From positions 47,650 through 111,649 of the forward strand of contig CAVSJF010000024.1 of NCBI GenBank assembly GCA_963728155.1: DNA of 64,000 bases, written 5' to 3'. Below the pieces are notes generated by a model. It ran no database searches. It saw nothing but the letters and a program-made list of their open reading frames with translations, and had not been told where the DNA came from. A program made the position numbers and the translations under genes. Of this stretch, positions 27,402 through 37,491 are shown piece after piece. Position 1 is the stretch's first letter; the number at the start of each line of letters is the position of its first letter. This DNA is from JACVRW01 sp963728155. Lineage in GTDB: Bacteria; Actinomycetota; Thermoleophilia; Solirubrobacterales; Thermoleophilaceae.

Positions 27402-28907
27402 TTAGCGCGCTAGGCCGCTGGGCAGGCCGTCGATCACGTCGCCCGCCTGCACGTGGTCGGCGCCCCAGCGCTCCGCTGCCGCCTCGGCGGCCCCGACGTG
27501 GGCCACCGTTCCCAGGCAGGCGGCCTCGAGGGGCCCGAGGCCCTTCGCGAGCAGGGCGCCGATCAGCCCGGACAGCACGTCGCCCGTGCCCGCGGTGGCC
27601 AGCGCCGGCGTTCCGCCGGGGCTCAGCGCGACCTCGCCGCCGGGCAGCGCCACGATCGTGTCGTCGCCCTTGAGCAGCACCACCGCCTCGCTGCGCCGGG
27701 CCGCCTCACGGGTCCAGGCCAGCCGGTGGGCGCTCACCTCCTCGGATCCGATCTCCAGCAGGCGGCCCAGCTCCCCCTCGTGGGGCGTGAGCACGGTGGG
27801 CGCCTCGCGCGCGGCCAGCAGCTCGAGCCGGCCCGCGTGGGCGTTGAGCCCGTCGGCGTCGATGAGAAGCGGAACCTGCACCACCCGCGCGACCTGGCGG
27901 GCGAATTCGGCCGCGCCGTCGTCGCGCCCCAGGCCCGGCCCCAGCACCACCGCTCCCGCGCGCGCGGCCATCTCCTCCACCACCGATACGCCCTCGGGCG
28001 TGTGAAAGCCCCCGGCGTCGGGCAGGCCGCGGCTCATCTGTTCGAGCAGGCGCAGGTCGATCGCCGGCTGCACCGGGGCGGGCACCGCCACCTGCACGTA
28101 GCCGGCTCCCGCTCGCGCGGCCGAGAGCGCGGCCATGGACGGCGCCCCGGTGAGCCCCATCGAGCCGCCGGCCACGACCACCACTCCCGAGGTGAACTTC
28201 GATCCGCTGCGCTCGCGGCGAGGGAAGAGCTCGATCACCCGCGCGGAGATCAGGCCCGCCGCCCCGGCGCCGGGGGCGCCGCGGGGAATGCCGATGTCCA
28301 CCGTCTCGACCTCGCCGGCGCAGTCCTTTCCCGGCGCCACGTAGAGGCCCACCTTGGGCGCGTGGAAGGTGGCGGTGGCCGCGGCCCGCACCGCCTCGCC
28401 CTCGACCTCGCCCGAGTTCGCGTTCACTCCGCTGGGGATGTCGCAGGCTACGACCGGCGCGTCGGTTTCGTTGATGGCGGCGATGGCCGAGGCGACCGGC
28501 TCGCGTGGCGAGCCCTCGAAGCCGGTGCCGAGCAGAGCGTCGACGATCACGCCCGAGCCCTCGAGCCGATCGGCGCCGAAGGGCTCCGGGGCCTCCCCGG
28601 GCAGGCGCTCGAGGTTCACGCGGGCGTCGCCGCGCAGTTCGTCGAGGCCGGCCGTGGCGAGCACGTCGACCTCGTGGCCGTCCTCGCGCAGCATCCGAGC
28701 CACCACGAGCCCGTCGCCGCCGTTGTTGCCCTTGCCCACCACCACCCGTACCGGTCCCGGCCGCGCCGCCGAAGCGGTCACCCGCGCCAGTCCGGCGCCG
28801 GCCCGCTCCATCAGGTCGAGCGAGGGCACACCCGCCTGCTCGATGGCCCAGGAGTCGACGGCGCGCATCTCCGCGGCCTCGAAGAGCGGGTCGAGCCAGG
28901 GCCTCAC
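27402..28907 (-). CDS. nnr: Bifunctional NAD(P)H-hydrate repair enzyme (epimerase and ADP/ATP-dependent dehydratase)
   Basis: A 501-residue fusion that repairs damaged NAD(P)H hydrates. The N-terminal epimerase domain has MRAVDSWAIEQAGVPSLDLM, VVGKGNNGGDGLVVARML and ACDIPSGVNANSGEV. The C-terminal kinase-fold dehydratase has TPHEGELGRLL and the nucleotide loop TAGTGDVLSGLIGALLAKG. The domain order is that of bacterial Nnr fusions. Its start overlaps the acpS stop by 4 bases. The position after acpS and before alr is the conserved actinobacterial order. Confidence 0.94.
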   Translation of the reverse strand: MRPWLDPLFEAAEMRAVDSWAIEQAGVPSLDLMERAGAGLARVTASAARPGPVRVVVGKGNNGGDGLVVARMLREDGHEVDVLATAGLDELRGDARVNLERLPGEAPEPFGADRLEGSGVIVDALLGTGFEGSPREPVASAIAAINETDAPVVACDIPSGVNANSGEVEGEAVRAAATATFHAPKVGLYVAPGKDCAGEVETVDIGIPRGAPGAGAAGLISARVIELFPRRERSGSKFTSGVVVVAGGSMGLTGAPSMAALSAARAGAGYVQVAVPAPVQPAIDLRLLEQMSRGLPDAGGFHTPEGVSVVEEMAARAGAVVLGPGLGRDDGAAEFARQVARVVQVPLLIDADGLNAHAGRLELLAAREAPTVLTPHEGELGRLLEIGSEEVSAHRLAWTREAARRSEAVVLLKGDDTIVALPGGEVALSPGGTPALATAGTGDVLSGLIGALLAKGLGPLEAACLGTVAHVGAAEAAAERWGADHVQAGDVIDGLPSGLAR

Positions 28908-29257
28908 TGCACGAGGGCCACGGCGCCGGCGAGGGTGTCGGTGTGGGTGAGCGACACGCTGGCGCTCACCCCCAGCTCATCGGCGCGGCGAGCCGCGCTG
29001 CCGCTGAGGCGCACCAGCGGCGCGGCGCCCGTGGCCACCACCTCGACGTCGCGGAAGCTCCAGCCGGTCAGGCCGAGCGCCTTGGCCACCGCCTCCTTGG
29101 CGCAGAAACGGGCCGCGAGGTGCATGGCCGGGCGCGCACGCGTGGCCGCGTACTCACGCTCGGCGGGTGTGAACAACCGCTCCGCCAGGCGCGGGCGGCG
29201 CCTCAGGGCGCGTTCGAAGCGCTCGACGTCCAGGAGGTCGATGCCCACGCCGCTCAC
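28904..29257 (-). CDS. acpS: Holo-[acyl-carrier-protein] synthase
   Basis: Transfers 4'-phosphopantetheine from CoA to acyl carrier protein. The 117-residue protein has the two family motifs: GVGIDLLDVERFERAL (Mg-binding Asp) and ARFCAKEAVAKALGL (W/F-x-x-KEA). It closes with VSLTHTDTLAGAVALV. GTG 29257 is preferred because SGVGIDLL is the usual start of family members; GTG 29266 would add three residues. It lies 14 bases downstream of glmS. Confidence 0.93.
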   Translation of the reverse strand: MSGVGIDLLDVERFERALRRRPRLAERLFTPAEREYAATRARPAMHLAARFCAKEAVAKALGLTGWSFRDVEVVATGAAPLVRLSGSAARRADELGVSASVSLTHTDTLAGAVALVQ

Positions 29258-29271
29258 CGGCGGCACGCTAC

Positions 29272-31098
<1,827 letters not shown>

Positions 31099-31108
31099 GA
31101 GCTCGGTT

Positions 31109-32425
31109 TCAGCCTAGCCTCGACCTGACGAGTTTCGCCAGTCGATCAACGATCTCGCGGCACTCGTCCTCGCGCGGCGCCTCAACCATCACGCGCACGA
31201 GCGGCTCGGTGCCCGAGGAGCGCAGGAGCACGCGCCCACGGCCCTCGAGGCGGGCGGATTCCCGCGCCACCGCCGCCCATACCTCCTCGGCCCCGTCCAG
31301 GGCGTCGCGGTCGCCCACCGGCACGTTCACCAGCTGCTGAGGGAGCTTCTCCATCGCGTCGCGGCCGGCCAGATCGCGGCCGTCCAGCGCCTCGAGCGTG
31401 AGCAGGGCGGCGGCCGTCCCGTCGCCCGCGGGAACGAAGCCCGTGTCGATGATGTGCCCTGATTGTTCGCCACCGAACGTCCATCCGCGTCGCAGCAGCT
31501 CCGAGAGCACGTGGCGGTCGCCCACCGGGGTGGTCGCCACCTCGACGCCCTGATCGCCCATCGCCCGGTGAAAGCCGTAGTTGGTCATCACCGTCACCGC
31601 CACCCCATCGCCCGTCAGGCGGCCCTGGTGGCGCAGGTGCAGGGCGCCGAGGGCCATGAGCTCGTCGCCGTCGACCACCACGCCGTTGCGGTCCACGGCC
31701 AGCACGCGATCGCCGTCCCCGTCGAAGGCGAAACCGATGTCCTGTCCGCTCATGCGCTCCGCCAGGCGCTCGACGTAGGTGGAGCCGCAATCGCGGTTGA
31801 TGTTGCGCCCGTCGGGCTCCACCGCATGAGCCTCGACGTCCGCGCCCAGGCGCCGGAAGATCTCGGGTGCCACCCGGTAGGTCGCGCCGTTCGCGCAGTC
31901 CAGCAGGACCCGGAGGCCGTCGAGCCGCAGGGCGCTGAAGCGGGACTCGAGCTCGCGCAGGTAGTCGCCGGGAGCGCCGTGAAGGTCGCGCACGCGGCCG
32001 ATGGCCTCCGAGGCGGTCCCTCGCTCGAGCAGGGCCTCGATCGCGGCCTCCTCGTCGTCGCCGAGCTTCGTGCCCCCGGGGCCGAAGAATTTGATCCCGT
32101 TGTCCTCGTAGGGATTGTGCGAGGCCGACACCACCGCGGCCAGATCGAAGCCGTAGCGGCGCACCAGGATCGACGCGCCCGGCGTGGGCAGGACCCCGCC
32201 AAGCAACGCGTGACCGCCGCCCGCGGCCACCCCAGCGGCCAGCGCGGCCTCGAGCATCTCGCCCGATTCGCGCGTGTCGCGCACGATGAGCACCTGCGGC
32301 GTATCGGCCTCCGATATCCGGGCGGCCGCGCGGCCCAGCCCGGTGGCCAGCTCGGCGGTCAGGAACTCGCCCGCCACGCCGCGCACGCCGTCGGTTCCAA
32401 AGAGCTTGCGGGGAGCGTGAGTCAC
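31109..32425 (-). CDS. glmM: Phosphoglucosamine mutase
   Basis: Converts glucosamine-6-phosphate to glucosamine-1-phosphate, directly after the GlmS step. The 438-residue protein starts THAPRKLFGTDGVRGVAGEF. The phosphorylated serine is in VVSASHNPYEDNGIKFFG, the metal loop is FAFDGDGDRVLAVD, the sugar loop is FGGEQSGH, and the phosphate loop is RSSGTEPLVRVMVEA. GTG 32423-32425 is chosen because GAGGGG lies just upstream; the frame is open for nine more codons. It follows rpsI after a gap of about 35 bases. Confidence 0.96.
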   Translation of the reverse strand: MTHAPRKLFGTDGVRGVAGEFLTAELATGLGRAAARISEADTPQVLIVRDTRESGEMLEAALAAGVAAGGGHALLGGVLPTPGASILVRRYGFDLAAVVSASHNPYEDNGIKFFGPGGTKLGDDEEAAIEALLERGTASEAIGRVRDLHGAPGDYLRELESRFSALRLDGLRVLLDCANGATYRVAPEIFRRLGADVEAHAVEPDGRNINRDCGSTYVERLAERMSGQDIGFAFDGDGDRVLAVDRNGVVVDGDELMALGALHLRHQGRLTGDGVAVTVMTNYGFHRAMGDQGVEVATTPVGDRHVLSELLRRGWTFGGEQSGHIIDTGFVPAGDGTAAALLTLEALDGRDLAGRDAMEKLPQQLVNVPVGDRDALDGAEEVWAAVARESARLEGRGRVLLRSSGTEPLVRVMVEAPREDECREIVDRLAKLVRSRLG

Positions 32426-32460
32426 GCTCCCCTCGGACACGCCGCCGGCCACGGCGTGGG

Positions 32461-33276
32461 CTAGCGCTTGGAGAACTGCGGCCGCTTACGCGCCTTCTTG
32501 AGGCCTGCCTTCTTGCGTTCCTTCACGCGCGGGTCGCGCGTGAGGTAGCCGCGGCGCTTGAGCTCGCTGCGCAGCGCGGGGTCGGCTTCGACCAGGGCGC
32601 GGGCGATGCCGTGACGCAGTGCTGTGGCCTGGGCGGCGGTGCCGCCTCCGTGGATGCGGGCCACCACGTCCATGCGCGAGCTGTTGCCCGTGGCATCGAG
32701 CGGCTGGGTGGCCGTCCTCTGAAGGCGCACGCGCGGGAAATACTCGTCGAGGTGGCGTCCGTTGACGCTGTAGGTGCCCTCCCCCGGCTTGAGAATCACG
32801 CGCGCCACCGCCCGCTTGCGCTTGCCGGTGGCGCGGTAGCGAGCGTCGGCGGCAAGGTCGAGAGGGGTTAGTGCAACCTCCTCGGGCTCCGCCGGAGCCT
32901 CATCCGAGCCCTCCGCCGCTGGGGCCTCGCCCGCGGCGTCGCCCTCCTCGGCGTACGCGCCGAACTCGCTCTCCTGGGCCGCGGCTTCCTCGAGGACCAG
33001 GTCGGGCTCGAGGTGCATCCCCGGGATGACCTCCTCCTCGCCGGCGGCGTCCTCGCGCGCGGCGGGCTCGGGACGGCGCTCAGGCTCGGGCGCCGGCTCA
33101 GGCTCGGGCTCGGGGGCGGGATCGGGCTCGGATTCGGCCGCGGGCTCCGCACCGGCGGCGGCCAGCTCCTCCGCGCCCTCTATCTCCGGCCCCACCTCAT
33201 CGGCTGCCGGCGTGTCCTCCTCGGGCGTGATTGGCTCCTCGTCCGGGCGAGACTCGTCGCGCTCTTCGGCGAACAT
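32461..33276 (-). CDS. rpsI: 30S ribosomal protein S9 with a long acidic N-terminal extension
   Basis: Ribosomal protein uS9, here 271 residues instead of about 130. The normal core is the last 130 residues: RYRATGKRKRAVARVILKPG, NGRHLDEYFPRV, IHGGGTAAQATALRHGIARA and the basic tail KKARKRPQFSKR that reaches the P site. Before it lie about 140 residues rich in Glu, Ala and Pro with a PEPEPEP run and no aromatic core, which should be disordered. Some actinobacterial S9 proteins have shorter acidic heads. The ATG overlaps the rplM stop by one base, so the extension is in the natural reading frame of the operon. Confidence 0.95.
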   Translation of the reverse strand: MFAEERDESRPDEEPITPEEDTPAADEVGPEIEGAEELAAAGAEPAAESEPDPAPEPEPEPAPEPERRPEPAAREDAAGEEEVIPGMHLEPDLVLEEAAAQESEFGAYAEEGDAAGEAPAAEGSDEAPAEPEEVALTPLDLAADARYRATGKRKRAVARVILKPGEGTYSVNGRHLDEYFPRVRLQRTATQPLDATGNSSRMDVVARIHGGGTAAQATALRHGIARALVEADPALRSELKRRGYLTRDPRVKERKKAGLKKARKRPQFSKR

Positions 33277-33710
33277 CAGGCTGCAACCTCCATCGGCTCG
33301 GGCTTCTGGGCGGCATGGGGATGGTCGGGCCCGGCGTACACCTTCAGCTTGCGCATCTGGGCGCGACCAAGGCGGGTGCGGGGCAGCATGCCCTTCACGG
33401 CATGGCGGATGACCTCTTCGGGCCGTCGATCGAGCATCTCGGCCAGACTGCGGCTGCGCAGGCCTCCGGGATAGCCCGAATGTCGGTAGTAGCGCTTCTC
33501 CTCGCGCTTCTTGCCCGTCACGGAGATCTTCTCGGCGTTGACCACGATCACGAAGTCGCCCGTGTCCACATGCGGCGTGTACGTGGGCTTGCGCTTGCCG
33601 CGCAACGCATCGGCGATCTGCGTGGCGAGCCGGCCGAGCGTTTGCCCGGTCGCGTCGACGACGAGCCAGTTGCGCTCGCGCGTGAGTGGTGTGGCCACGT
33701 AGGTCTTCAT
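33276..33710 (-). CDS. rplM: 50S ribosomal protein L13
   Basis: Ribosomal protein uL13, 144 residues, full-length. It begins MKTYVATPLTRERNWLVVDA with GQTLGRLATQIADALRGKRK, then HVDTGDFVIVVNAEKISVTG and MLPRTRLGRAQMRKLKVYAG. It is the first gene of the long minus-strand operon rplM-rpsI-glmM-glmS-acpS-nnr-CBS-alr-nucleotidyltransferase. The operon promoter must lie in the roughly 90 bases shared with the divergent riboswitch transcript (33711-33801). Confidence 0.96.
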   Translation of the reverse strand: MKTYVATPLTRERNWLVVDATGQTLGRLATQIADALRGKRKPTYTPHVDTGDFVIVVNAEKISVTGKKREEKRYYRHSGYPGGLRSRSLAEMLDRRPEEVIRHAVKGMLPRTRLGRAQMRKLKVYAGPDHPHAAQKPEPMEVAA

Positions 33711-33756
33711 GACATAGCGCGACCGCCCCCCGGCGGCCGGACGAACAGTGTAGAGA

Positions 33757-33792
33757 TCGGTTCGCGCCCCGAGCGGGTATATAGTGCCCGCC
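33757..33792 (+). promoter_or_regulatory. Candidate promoter of the riboswitch/M23 peptidase transcript
   Basis: TATAGT at 33780-33785 is a good -10 hexamer in DNA that is otherwise very GC-rich. Transcription would start near 33792, about 10 bases before the first paired strand of the riboswitch. The -35 region (about 33757-33762, TCGGTT) is weak, which is common for actinobacterial promoters. Confidence 0.45.
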
Positions 33793-33801
33793 TTAATTAG
33801 A

Positions 33802-33957
33802 GCCTGCCGAATCCCCGACGGTCACGACCGGGTCCCGAGGGGAGCGGGGGAACCGTTCGGAGACCGTCGAAAGAGGTCTCCGGGGGGCGAATCGACCGGA
33901 TTGTCCCGGTAGTAGCGCCGCTCTTTCGGCGCGAGCCCGTCAGCTAACCCCGTAGGC
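33802..33957 (+). ncRNA. Cyclic di-AMP riboswitch (ydaO/yuaA class)
   Basis: The untranslated leader carries the conserved core of the c-di-AMP riboswitch: GCGGGGGAACC at about 33844-33854, GGGGCGAATCG at about 33883-33893, and GCCCGTCAGCTAACCCCGTA at about 33935-33954. P1 forms between GCCTGC (33802-33807) and GTAGGC (33952-33957). Two inner hairpins are clear: GGAGACC/GGTCTCC (33859-33865 with 33875-33881) and GCGCCG/CGGCGC (33915-33920 with 33927-33932). In the known class, ligand binding usually turns expression off. The next gene is a secreted peptidoglycan hydrolase, a classic actinobacterial target of this riboswitch. Confidence 0.92.
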
Positions 33958-33984
33958 CGCGAGGAAGAGAGAGGCCGGAAGAGG

Positions 33985-35205
33985 TTGCGAGACAATCTAC
34001 GTGTCGCAGTGCGTTGCCTAGGCGCACTCGCCCTGCTGAGTTGCGCATCCGCGCCCGGCGCGGCGGCGCAGGAGCCCGACTCGGGGGGTGGCGGCGTTTA
34101 CCTCGCGGAGCCCAAGATCGAGAAGGTGGTCTGCGTGCGCGACTGCGCCAGCCACCGGCGCGCTCAGGGCGGGAGCCTGCTGAAGATCACCGGCACCGAG
34201 CTCGGCTCGGCCCAAGAGGTGGTCTTCCACGGCAGCTTTGGACAGGGCGACGACCAGGCGGTGGCGGTCATCTCCGGCTCTGACAGCCGCACCAAGGCTC
34301 GCGTGCCGGTGGGCGCGGTCACCGGGCCGCTGACGGTGGCCACCGCGGAGGGCAGCGAATCGCCGCCCACGGTGCCCGTGGCCATCCTGCCCCCACCGCC
34401 GCCCACCCCCAATCCCGTGCTCAGCCCCGTGCCCGGGCCCCACGACCCCGGCGCCCCCGAGGTGGAGACCGGCACCAGCCGCACACGCGCCTTCGTGGGG
34501 GCGCGGCCGGCGGTCACCTTCTCCTACCGGGTGTCGGGCGCATCGGCGTCGGCGCTGACCGTTCTGCTCGTGCGCGCATCCGACGGTCTGACCGTGATGA
34601 GCTGGACGCCGGACCCGCTGCCGGCGGGCGAAGTGCAGAGCGTGTCCTGGGACGGCCGAGTCGACGGGGTGGGGGCCAAGCCCGGCCGGTACGCCTTCCG
34701 TCTCACCGCCGCCTCGGCCACCGGCGCGGCAGCACACAGCGCTCAGACCGACGACCTCGAGCGCGACGCCTTCGACCTCTACGACCACATCTTCCCCGTC
34801 CGCGGAAAGCACGACTTCGGGGGCTCGGAGGCCGACTTCGGCTCGGGGCGCGCCGGCCACTCCCACCAGGGCCACGACGTGTTCGCCAAGTGCGGAACGC
34901 CGATGGTCGCCGCCCGCGGCGGGCGTGTGCAGTTCAAGCAGTTTCACGCTGCGGCAGGCAACTACGTGGTGATCGACGGCGCCGGCACGCAGATCGACTA
35001 CGTCTACATGCACCTCGCCGAGCCCTCTCCGTTCCGGACCGGCGACCGTGTCTACACCGGCCAGGTGATCGGCGCGGTGGGCGAGACCGGCAACGCCCGC
35101 GGCTGCCACCTGCACTTCGAGCTGTGGAACAAGCCGGGCTGGTACGACGGCGGCAAGCCGTTCGACCCGCTGCCCTCGCTCGAAGCGTGGGACAGCTGGT
35201 CGTAG
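33985..35205 (+). CDS. Secreted M23 (LytM-type) peptidase with IPT and FlgD-like domains
   Basis: A 406-residue exported peptidoglycan endopeptidase. After a signal peptide (about residues 1-28) come an IPT/TIG-like Ig domain (GGSLLKITGTELGSAQEVVF), a Pro-rich linker and a FlgD-like Ig domain (PLPAGEVQSVSWDGRVD, GRYAFRLTA). The C-terminal M23 domain has its zinc ligands in HSHQGHDVFAKCG (H-x3-D) and GCHLHFELW (H-x-H). The start is probably TTG 33985 preceded by GGAAGAGG, with an in-frame GTG a few codons later as alternative. Expression should respond to c-di-AMP through the leader riboswitch, tying wall remodelling to osmotic or wall stress. Confidence 0.9.
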   Translation: MRDNLRVAVRCLGALALLSCASAPGAAAQEPDSGGGGVYLAEPKIEKVVCVRDCASHRRAQGGSLLKITGTELGSAQEVVFHGSFGQGDDQAVAVISGSDSRTKARVPVGAVTGPLTVATAEGSESPPTVPVAILPPPPPTPNPVLSPVPGPHDPGAPEVETGTSRTRAFVGARPAVTFSYRVSGASASALTVLLVRASDGLTVMSWTPDPLPAGEVQSVSWDGRVDGVGAKPGRYAFRLTAASATGAAAHSAQTDDLERDAFDLYDHIFPVRGKHDFGGSEADFGSGRAGHSHQGHDVFAKCGTPMVAARGGRVQFKQFHAAAGNYVVIDGAGTQIDYVYMHLAEPSPFRTGDRVYTGQVIGAVGETGNARGCHLHFELWNKPGWYDGGKPFDPLPSLEAWDSWS

Positions 35206-35231
35206 CGTTCGTGCCGGGCTAGCGTTGTGGC

Positions 35232-35627
35232 ATGACCGATTGGACCGTCAAGAAGCTGGATGAGATCCCCGACGTCCTGGGCGACTATCCGGGCGAGATG
35301 CGCATGAGCGCCGCTTCGGATCTGGGCAACGAGCAGGTGGCCTTCACCTGGCGGCGCATGCCGGCGCGTACCGGGGGCAAGGGCGGCTACGGCCACCGCC
35401 ATCTGACCGCGGAGGAGATCTACTTCGTGGCCTCGGGCACGCTCGAGTTCAAGATCGAGGACGAGGTGATGAAGCTCGGTGAGGGCACCGTCGTGCGGAT
35501 CGCGCCGCACGTGCTCCGGTCGGTGTGGAACGAAGGGCCGGAGGATGCGGTGCTGATCATGTGCTCGGTGCGCACCGAGGACCCGCGCGACGACGTGGAG
35601 ACGGTCGAGGGCTTCTGGCCCGACTGA
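35232..35627 (+). CDS. Cupin-domain protein
   Basis: A 131-residue single-domain cupin. The metal-site motif is GYGHRHLTAEEIYFVASGTL (His, His, Glu), with the second motif at GEGTVVRIAPHVLRSVWNEG. Many such small cupins are sugar-binding, dioxygenase-like or storage proteins, and none can be preferred. ATG 35232 lies 26 bases after the M23 gene on the same strand, so the two may be co-transcribed. The 3' end meets a convergent membrane-protein gene with no gap. Confidence 0.85.
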   Translation: MTDWTVKKLDEIPDVLGDYPGEMRMSAASDLGNEQVAFTWRRMPARTGGKGGYGHRHLTAEEIYFVASGTLEFKIEDEVMKLGEGTVVRIAPHVLRSVWNEGPEDAVLIMCSVRTEDPRDDVETVEGFWPD

Positions 35628-35867
35628 TCACTGGTGGTAGTCGCGCAGGCCGTCGCCGTCGGGCATCAGCTCGAGCAGCGCCCGGCAGACCAGCGCGAAG
35701 ATGACCATCACCAACACCGCGCCGAGGACGCCGTCGGTGTAGGTGGCGCCGTAGGTGACGAACGCCGCCGCCACGATCCAGCGCCAGAACTTCCAGTTCG
35801 GCTCCCAGGGCCGCCTCTCCGGCTCGGGGTCCGGCTCCTGGGCGTGGATGTAGGCCAGGAAGGGCAT
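35628..35867 (-). CDS. Small membrane protein, two helices
   Basis: A 79-residue hypothetical protein. The head (HAQEPDPEPERRPWEPNWKF) is rich in Pro, Glu and Trp. Two hydrophobic segments follow (WRWIVAAAFVTYGATY and GVLGAVLVMVIFALVCRALL), then a short acidic tail. No family is recognised. The gene is end-to-end with the convergent cupin gene. Confidence 0.6.
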   Translation of the reverse strand: MPFLAYIHAQEPDPEPERRPWEPNWKFWRWIVAAAFVTYGATYTDGVLGAVLVMVIFALVCRALLELMPDGDGLRDYHQ

Positions 35868-35898
35868 GTGCGGCTGCCCACCCCAGCGTAGCCGCCCG

Positions 35899-36183
35899 CT
35901 ACCCGGCGGCCGCGGCGCCCGCGTAGCGCTGGGCGCTGCGGGCGCGCGCCTTGGCCGCCTCGACCTCGCGATCCTTGGGCGGCGCCGCGGTGACCAGGTC
36001 GTCCAGCAGGCGCGCGGACGCCGCCGCTACGGCGTCGACGGCGCGCTCGAAGGCCTCGGTGTTGGCCTGCGAGGGCTTACTGGAGCCGCTGATCTTGCGC
36101 ACGTACTGCAGCGCGGCGGAGCGGATCTCCTCAGTGGTGGCGGGTGGCTCGAAGTTATGTAGCTGGCGGATGTTGCGGCACAT
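35899..36183 (-). CDS. DUF2277 family protein
   Basis: A 94-residue soluble helical protein. The start MCRNIRQLHNFEPPAT is the hallmark of DUF2277, followed by EEIRSAALQYVRKISG and SQANTEAFERAVDAVA. The family is widespread in actinobacteria and proteobacteria without an assigned function. The early Cys-Arg-Asn is nearly invariant and may bind a ligand. The tail beyond residue 75 is Ala/Arg-rich and probably flexible. Confidence 0.9.
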   Translation of the reverse strand: MCRNIRQLHNFEPPATTEEIRSAALQYVRKISGSSKPSQANTEAFERAVDAVAAASARLLDDLVTAAPPKDREVEAAKARARSAQRYAGAAAAG

Positions 36184-36197
36184 GCCCTGAGGCTAGC

Positions 36198-36569
36198 TCA
36201 GGAAGCGGTCCGCACCACTCCGACAGCGTGTCCCTCGGGGTCGTTGAACAGGCCTATCTCCACCCCTTCCATGGGCTCCTCCGGGCCCATCATCCGGGTG
36301 CCTCCGAGGCTTTCGGCCTTCGCCAGCGCCGCCTCGACGTCGGGAACCTCGACGTAGAAGGTCACGTGACCCTCATAGCCCTCCGGGCCCGGGCCGACAC
36401 CCCCACCTATCCCGACCCCGTCCGGATTGGTGTTCCCCTCGCGCTGAACGGTCCCGTAGTTCATCGGGTTGTCGGCGTCGATCTCCCAGCCGAAGAGCTC
36501 GGAGTAGTAGTTCTGCAGCGCCTCCGGGTCCTTCCCGATGACCTCGAAGTGCACAACCGGCTGGCCCAT
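36198..36569 (-). CDS. VOC-family (glyoxalase-like) protein
   Basis: A 123-residue protein of the vicinal oxygen chelate fold, two beta-alpha-beta-beta-beta modules: VVHFEVIGKDPEALQNYYSE with LFGWEID, then VTFYVEVPDVEAALAKAESL and GLFNDPEGHAVGVV. Potential metal residues (His near the start, Glu and His later) are present, but catalysis is not proven. ATG 36567-36569 has AGGGAG upstream. It lies 33 bases downstream of the LLM-type oxidoreductase gene on the same strand. Confidence 0.85.
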   Translation of the reverse strand: MGQPVVHFEVIGKDPEALQNYYSELFGWEIDADNPMNYGTVQREGNTNPDGVGIGGGVGPGPEGYEGHVTFYVEVPDVEAALAKAESLGGTRMMGPEEPMEGVEIGLFNDPEGHAVGVVRTAS

Positions 36570-36601
36570 GCTCGCTCCCTTTCGCCTGGTGGTTTCGAGC
36601 A

Positions 36602-37489
36602 CTATCTCGCAATCGCGCCCACGACCTCGGCGAGGTTATGGACAGAGCGCTCGGTGATGGGGTCGGCGACGATGATCACCTCATCGGCGCCGGCCTCGCC
36701 GAACTCCCGCAGCGTGGCCGCGACACGCTCCGGGGAGCCGTGAAGCGCGGGGGCGTCCGCGGAATGCGGACGCTCGGCGGAGTCGGGGTCGAGGCGCACG
36801 AGCACGCACGCGCTGCGCTCGATCTCGGCCGGATCGCGGCCGGCGTCGCGGGCGGCCGAGCTGATCCGCTCGTTGAGGCGGGCGAAGCCGTCGGGGGTGT
36901 TGCCGAAGCCCTCGTACCAGGTGTTCCACGCGTTGACGTGGGGAAGGGCGATGGCGAGCATGCGCGGCCCGTTGCTCCCGATCATGAGCGGCGGGGAGTG
37001 GACCGGCGCGGGCAGGAGCACGGCATCGTCGGCCTGCCAGAAGCGCCCGGCAAGTGTGGCCCGCTCCCCCGCCAGCAGCGTGCGAACGATGGTGAAGGAC
37101 TCCTCGAAGCGCGACACCCGCCGGTCGTACGGCAGGCCGAACGCGCGATACTCGGCCTCGTTCCAGCCGGCGCCGAGGCCCAGCATGAAGCGCCCCTCGC
37201 TCACCTCGGCGACGGTGGCCGCCATCTTGGCCAGGAGGCCGGGCGGGTGAAAGCTCGCGCAGGCCACCAGGGAGCCGAGACCCACGCGCTCGGTCGCGGC
37301 GGCCAGCGCCGAGAGGAGCGTCCACGCCTCCCAGGGCCCGCGCTCGGGGCGCCCATCGGCGCGGTAGAGGAGGTGATCCGGCACCCAGATCGAATCGAAG
37401 CCGCCCACCTCGGCCGCGCGAGCGATGGCGGCGAGCTCGGGCCAGCGCACCTCGCGCTCGACCTCGGGCAGCTGGATCCCGATGCGCAC
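36602..37489 (-). CDS. LLM-class (F420-dependent-type) oxidoreductase
   Basis: A 295-residue luciferase-like TIM-barrel protein. It starts VRIGIQLPEVEREVRWPELA and has GFDSIWVPDHLLYRADG, LGSLVACASFHPPGLLAKMA, MLGLGAGWNEAEYRAFGLPY, RFEESFTIVRTLL and the C-terminal GADEVIIVADP. These match the F420-dependent group common in actinobacteria; the cofactor is inferred, not shown. GTG 37487-37489 sits at the end of the upstream gene, and the frame is open for some distance further. Confidence 0.87.
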   Translation of the reverse strand: MRIGIQLPEVEREVRWPELAAIARAAEVGGFDSIWVPDHLLYRADGRPERGPWEAWTLLSALAAATERVGLGSLVACASFHPPGLLAKMAATVAEVSEGRFMLGLGAGWNEAEYRAFGLPYDRRVSRFEESFTIVRTLLAGERATLAGRFWQADDAVLLPAPVHSPPLMIGSNGPRMLAIALPHVNAWNTWYEGFGNTPDGFARLNERISSAARDAGRDPAEIERSACVLVRLDPDSAERPHSADAPALHGSPERVAATLREFGEAGADEVIIVADPITERSVHNLAEVVGAIAR

Positions 37490-37491
37490 CT

